Source: JBHHXR01 sp046757205 | GTDB lineage: Bacteria > Pseudomonadota > Alphaproteobacteria > Rhodobacterales > Rhodobacteraceae | Direction of reading: 5' to 3' | DNA length: 8,008 bases | NCBI GenBank assembly: GCA_046757205.1 | Contig: JBHHXR010000169.1 | Coordinates: forward strand, 1 to 8,008 | Shown here: positions 5,801 to 8,008 of the stretch, one piece after another | Numbering within the stretch: position 1 is the stretch's first letter | Layout of the letters: the number at the start of each line of letters is the position of its first letter | Translations under genes and position numbers: made by a program | Notes under the pieces: generated by a model | Told to the model about the DNA's origin: nothing | The model's database searches: none | The model's input: the letters and a program-made list of their open reading frames with translations, nothing else

Positions 5801-5820
5801 GTTTCGTCACGCTTCTTCAT
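5797..5820 (-). other. Possible seven-codon upstream ORF overlapping the fdhD start
   Basis: ATG at 5820 opens MKKRDET and ends in a TGA sharing ATGA with the fdhD ATG, the same 4-nt junction as at mobA and moeA. fdhD has no clear Shine-Dalgarno of its own, so reinitiation after this peptide could set its translation. It may be chance: the only upstream signal is a weak GGGAAA. The rest of the 5821-6072 gap, between fdhD and the Lrp-type gene, holds no supported gene; a GGGCGTGCGCCC palindrome lies at 6012-6023. Confidence 0.2.
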
Positions 5821-6072
5821 TGGTTTCCCGGCCGCCGCGCGCTTGCAGACAGCGCCTGAACTTCTACCACAAGGCGGCCCATGTCCAGCACGCCGGGCAA
5901 GATATTCCGCAGCATGGCGATGCGCAGCCTGCTGCTGTTCGCCATCTGAGAGCGGTGGCCTGCAAATTGTGCGTGTTGCGTCCGATCCGGTTCGGGTCCG
6001 CACCGACCGGAGGGCGTGCGCCCAGCCGGGCGGGCGACTGAATCTTCAAGAAAGGCGGCAAGCGTAGGGTAT

Positions 6073-6543
6073 TCACACCGGCAGCGCCGTGGTCTGCCGC
6101 ACCGTGCGCAGCGCGAAACTGGAATGCATCTGCGCCACGCCGGGCAGCCGCGCCAGGTACTGCCGGTGTATGCGCGCGAAATCCTCGGTATCGCGGGCCA
6201 CCACCTTCAGCAGGTAATCCGCGGTCCCGGCCATCAGGTGGCATTCCAGCACGTCCGGTATCCGCGCCACGCCCTTCTCGAAGGCCTCCAGTATCTCGTC
6301 GCTCTGGCCCGACAGGGTGATCTCGACGAACACGGTGGAGCGCCGGTCGATGGCGCGCGGGTTCAGGAGCGCCACATAGCCGCTGATCACGCCCTCCCCC
6401 TCCAGCCGCTGCACCCGGCGGTGGCACGCCGAGGGCGACAGGTTGACCGCCTCGGCCAGGTTGGCGTTGGTCATCCGCCCGTTCTTCTGCAGCGCGTTGA
6501 GGATCTTCACATCGAGCGTGTCGAGTTCCAGGGACACAATCAT
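6073..6543 (-). CDS. Lrp/AsnC-family transcriptional regulator, probable AldR-type regulator of alanine dehydrogenase
   Basis: This is a feast/famine regulator that binds DNA as oligomers and responds to amino acids. The 156-residue product has the usual two-part layout. The N-terminal winged helix (about 8-60) reads LDTLDVKILNALQKNGRMTN, with NLAEAVNLSPSACHRRVQRL as the helix-turn-helix. The C-terminal RAM effector domain (about 68-148) includes LECHLMAGTADYLLKVVARD, the G-x-x-D-Y-L-L-K-V pocket signature. Divergent placement next to ald supports a role as an alanine-responsive ald regulator (AldR in other bacteria); this is inferred from context. The start is uncertain: ATG at 6543 has GGCGGAG almost touching it, whereas GTG at 6537 has the same GGAG 7 nt upstream, a better spacing, and would give MSLELDTLD. 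fdhD lies 272 bp downstream in the same direction but is functionally unrelated. Confidence 0.93.
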   Translation of the reverse strand: MIVSLELDTLDVKILNALQKNGRMTNANLAEAVNLSPSACHRRVQRLEGEGVISGYVALLNPRAIDRRSTVFVEITLSGQSDEILEAFEKGVARIPDVLECHLMAGTADYLLKVVARDTEDFARIHRQYLARLPGVAQMHSSFALRTVRQTTALPV

Positions 6544-6571
6544 TCTCCGCCAACTGACCGTTTCCGCGCAG

Positions 6572-6620
6572 GATATTGCAAAATATCAGCCGTTGATATG
6601 CACAAATTGCAGGGATATCC
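6572..6620. promoter_or_regulatory. Probable Lrp-type operator region between the regulator and ald
   Basis: This AT-rich island sits in a GC-rich window. GATATT (6572-6577) and AATATC (6582-6587) form a palindrome with 6-bp arms and a GCAA centre. GATATG lies at 6595-6600, and GGATATCC at 6613-6620 is a perfect 8-bp palindrome. ATTGCA occurs at 6575 and again at 6606, 31 bp apart (three helical turns). Phased AT-rich half-sites fit cooperative binding by an Lrp-family protein. TTGATA (6593-6598), followed 17 nt later by TATCCG, is a weak ald promoter candidate; TACTTT at 6634-6639 is another possible -10. Bound regulator would cover the first. The regulator identity is inferred from adjacency. 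Confidence 0.55.
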
Positions 6621-6673
6621 GCGCCGATTCGCCTACTTTGCGGCCAACGAATCGCCAATCGCGGAGGAAGCAA

Positions 6674-7792
6674 ATGCTGATCGGCTGCCCCAAGGAGATC
6701 AAGAACCAGGAATACCGCGTCGGTCTCACGCCGGCGGCGGCGCGCGAGGCGGTGCATCACGGCCACCAGGTGGTGGTCGAAGCCGGCGCCGGGACCGGCT
6801 CGGGCTTTCCCGACTCGGATTATGCCGAGGCCGGCGCCCGGCTGGCGGACACCGCGGCGGAGGTGTTCGCCACCGCCGACATGATCGTCAAGGTCAAGGA
6901 ACCGCAGGCGGTGGAACGCAAGCAGCTGCGCGAAGGCCAGGTGCTGTTCACCTACCTCCACCTCGCCCCCGATCCCGAGCAGACGAAGGACCTGCTGGCC
7001 AGCGGCGTCACCGCCATCGCCTACGAGACGGTGACCGACCGCAACGGCGGCCTGCCGCTCTTGGCCCCGATGTCGGAAGTGGCCGGCCGGCTGGCGCCGC
7101 AGGTCGGTTCCTGGACGCTGCAGAAAGCCAATGGCGGGCGCGGCGTTCTGATGGGCGGCGTGCCCGGTGTCGGCCCGGCGCAGGTTGCGGTGATCGGCGG
7201 CGGCGTGGTCGGAACCCATGCCGCGAAGATCGCGGCAGGCATGGGGGCGGACGTAACGGTGCTCGATATGTCGATGCGGCGAATGCGCTACCTCGATGAC
7301 GTATTCGGCGGGCGGTTCAAGACCCGCTATGCCTCGCGCGGCAACACCGCCGAACTTGTGGCGGAAGCCGACATGGTGATCGGCGCGGTGCTGATCCCCG
7401 GCGCCGAAGCCCCGAAACTGGTCAGCCGCGCGCAGCTTTCGACGATGAAGCCGGGCGCCGCCATCGTCGACGTCGCCATCGATCAGGGCGGCTGCTTCGA
7501 GACCTCGCACGCCACCACCCATGACGACCCGATCTACGAGGTCGACGGCATCATGCACTACTGCGTCGCCAACATGCCGGGCGCCGTGGCGCGAACCTCC
7601 ACCATCGCCCTTGGCAACGCCACCATGCCCTACATGCTGGCGCTCGCCGACAAGGGCTGGCGGCAGGCCTGCGAGGATGACGAGCACCTGCTGCACGGCC
7701 TCAACGTGCATGCCGGCCACCTGACCTACTACGCCGTCGGCAAGGCGCTCGGCATCGACGTCCTGTCACCGACGCTGGCGCTGAAGAGCTAG
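6674..7792 (+). CDS. ald: Alanine dehydrogenase (NAD-dependent)
   Basis: Ald catalyses reversible oxidative deamination of L-alanine to pyruvate and ammonia with NAD, linking alanine use to carbon and nitrogen metabolism in the cytoplasm. The 372-residue product matches the typical length of about 371. Known active-site residues fall at the positions numbered in characterised Ald proteins: Arg15 (EYRVGLTP), Lys75 (VKVKEP), His96 (TYLHLAPD) and Asp270 (VDVAIDQGG). The NAD-binding Rossmann loop is VIGGGVVGTHAAK (173-185), with Asp198 (TVLDMS) to hold the adenosine ribose. NMPGAVARTSTIALGNAT near the C-terminus is also a family signature. GGAGGAAG lies just upstream of the ATG at 6674 with good spacing. 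The divergent Lrp-type gene and the half-sites between them indicate amino-acid-responsive control. No anomaly seen. Confidence 0.97.
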   Translation: MLIGCPKEIKNQEYRVGLTPAAAREAVHHGHQVVVEAGAGTGSGFPDSDYAEAGARLADTAAEVFATADMIVKVKEPQAVERKQLREGQVLFTYLHLAPDPEQTKDLLASGVTAIAYETVTDRNGGLPLLAPMSEVAGRLAPQVGSWTLQKANGGRGVLMGGVPGVGPAQVAVIGGGVVGTHAAKIAAGMGADVTVLDMSMRRMRYLDDVFGGRFKTRYASRGNTAELVAEADMVIGAVLIPGAEAPKLVSRAQLSTMKPGAAIVDVAIDQGGCFETSHATTHDDPIYEVDGIMHYCVANMPGAVARTSTIALGNATMPYMLALADKGWRQACEDDEHLLHGLNVHAGHLTYYAVGKALGIDVLSPTLALKS

Positions 7793-7814
7793 GGCGGGAT
7801 GCCCTATCCACGAT

Positions 7815-7915
7815 TCGCCCCGCCCGGCCGTCCAGCCCGGGGCGCTGCCCCGGATCGCGCCCGCCCCGCCCTCAGGCGGGCGTGGATCGCGCCCACCTAG
7901 GGGCAGGCGCGATCC
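7815..7915 (-). repeat. Structured intergenic repeat element, copy B (inverted relative to copy A)
   Basis: Read on the minus strand, this copy has the same order as copy A: an arm GGATCGCGCC followed by TGCC (7915-7902), an internal C/G-rich segment, the complementary arm GGCGCGATCC (7861-7852), then the 20-bp block identical to 2518-2537 (7834-7815). Relative to copy A, both arms differ at the same three paired positions, so pairing is kept. An extra GGATCGCGCC at 7884-7893 can also pair with 7906-7915 (10-bp stem, 12-nt loop), and CCCGCC/GGCGGG (7865-7880) forms a further hairpin. It begins 23 bp after the ald stop. Confidence 0.65.
7837..7853. terminator. GC hairpin downstream of ald, possible terminator without U-tract
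   Basis: CCGGGGC (7837-7843) and GCCCCGG (7847-7853) form a perfect 7-bp stem with a GCT loop, about 45 bp after the ald stop and inside repeat copy B. A looser GGGCGGG/CCCGCCC pair (7792-7798, 7819-7825) starts at the stop codon itself. No T-run follows either, so termination is only possible, not shown; the stem may just be part of the repeat. Confidence 0.3.
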
Positions 7916-8008
7916 TTGTCAGTTCGGACAGGCGTTTCCATCAAAAGCATCCCGGTCTAGGGCGGAGCGGCGGCCGAGGCGGAGCGGAGCGGGCGGCGCC
8001 GGGAACCC
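7916..8008. other. Non-coding tail at the right edge with short repeats
   Basis: No gene is supported here. A small hairpin, TGTC-AGTTCG-GACA, lies at 7917-7930. It is followed by a relatively AT-rich stretch (7934-7958, TTTCCATCAAAAGCATCCC) and a purine-rich end in which GGCGGAGCGG occurs twice (7961-7970, 7978-7987). The AT-rich stretch resembles intergenic motifs I recall from alphaproteobacterial genomes, but that is memory only. Confidence 0.3.

Noticed and set aside
4445..6067. 540-codon plus-strand open frame across mobA and fdhD
   Set aside because: Antisense shadow: low-complexity Arg/Pro/Ala/His composition, while the minus strand has clear FdhD and MobA motifs.
5864..7720. Very long minus-strand open frame (618 codons) opposite ald and through the regulator
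   Set aside because: It is antisense to two clearly recognised genes, rich in Arg/Gly/His/Ala as expected from GC-rich third-position mirroring, and has no domain motif.
1..8008. CRISPR array, tRNA/rRNA genes, transposase, toxin-antitoxin or defence genes
   Set aside because: I looked on both strands and saw no regular repeat-spacer pattern, no tRNA-like cloverleaf and no recognisable motifs of these kinds.

Overview
The window is GC-rich DNA (roughly two-thirds G+C by eye), densely coding, with strong G/C bias at third codon positions. The protein families and their sequence flavour suggest an alphaproteobacterium: an ETF-ubiquinone oxidoreductase, a GreA of alphaproteobacterial type, a conserved membrane protein of a kind I associate with Rhodobacterales-like genomes, and an Lrp/alanine dehydrogenase divergon. 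I cannot name the genus. It looks like chromosomal housekeeping DNA. No phage, transposase, CRISPR, tRNA or rRNA is visible.

Layout. (1) Positions 1-535, minus strand: the N-terminal third of electron transfer flavoprotein-ubiquinone oxidoreductase, running off the left edge. (2) 536-786: a divergent intergenic region with a 14-bp perfect palindrome and weak candidate promoters. (3) 787-2395, plus strand: greA overlapping an unnamed two-transmembrane, coiled-coil protein. (4) 2396-2573: a non-coding gap between convergent genes with a small hairpin and a structured repeat element. (5) 5800-2574, minus strand: a molybdenum-cofactor cluster fdhD-mobA-mobB-moeA in which every junction is a 4-nt start/stop overlap. 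(6) 6543-6073, minus strand, an Lrp/AsnC-family regulator, divergent from (7) 6674-7792, plus strand, alanine dehydrogenase, with a cluster of GATAT half-sites between them. (8) 7793-8008: non-coding, with hairpins and a second, inverted copy of the structured repeat.

How the genes fit together. MoeA inserts molybdate into molybdopterin. MobA then adds GMP to make the guanine dinucleotide form, with MobB as a GTP-binding partner. FdhD delivers sulfur to the bis-MGD cofactor of formate dehydrogenase. The cluster is therefore a late-stage cofactor module serving a bis-MGD enzyme encoded elsewhere. The Lrp-type gene probably controls the divergent alanine dehydrogenase in response to an amino acid, as AldR proteins do.

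Two points deserve attention. First, mobA carries a one-base frameshift at its nucleotide-binding loop, plus a Lys-to-Thr change a few codons on, although the rest of the frame is intact. Second, two intergenic regions, about 5.3 kb apart and on either side of the cofactor/alanine block, carry inverted copies of the same repeat. These share a 20-bp identical core and have stem arms that differ by compensatory changes. I see no convincing new multi-gene system.
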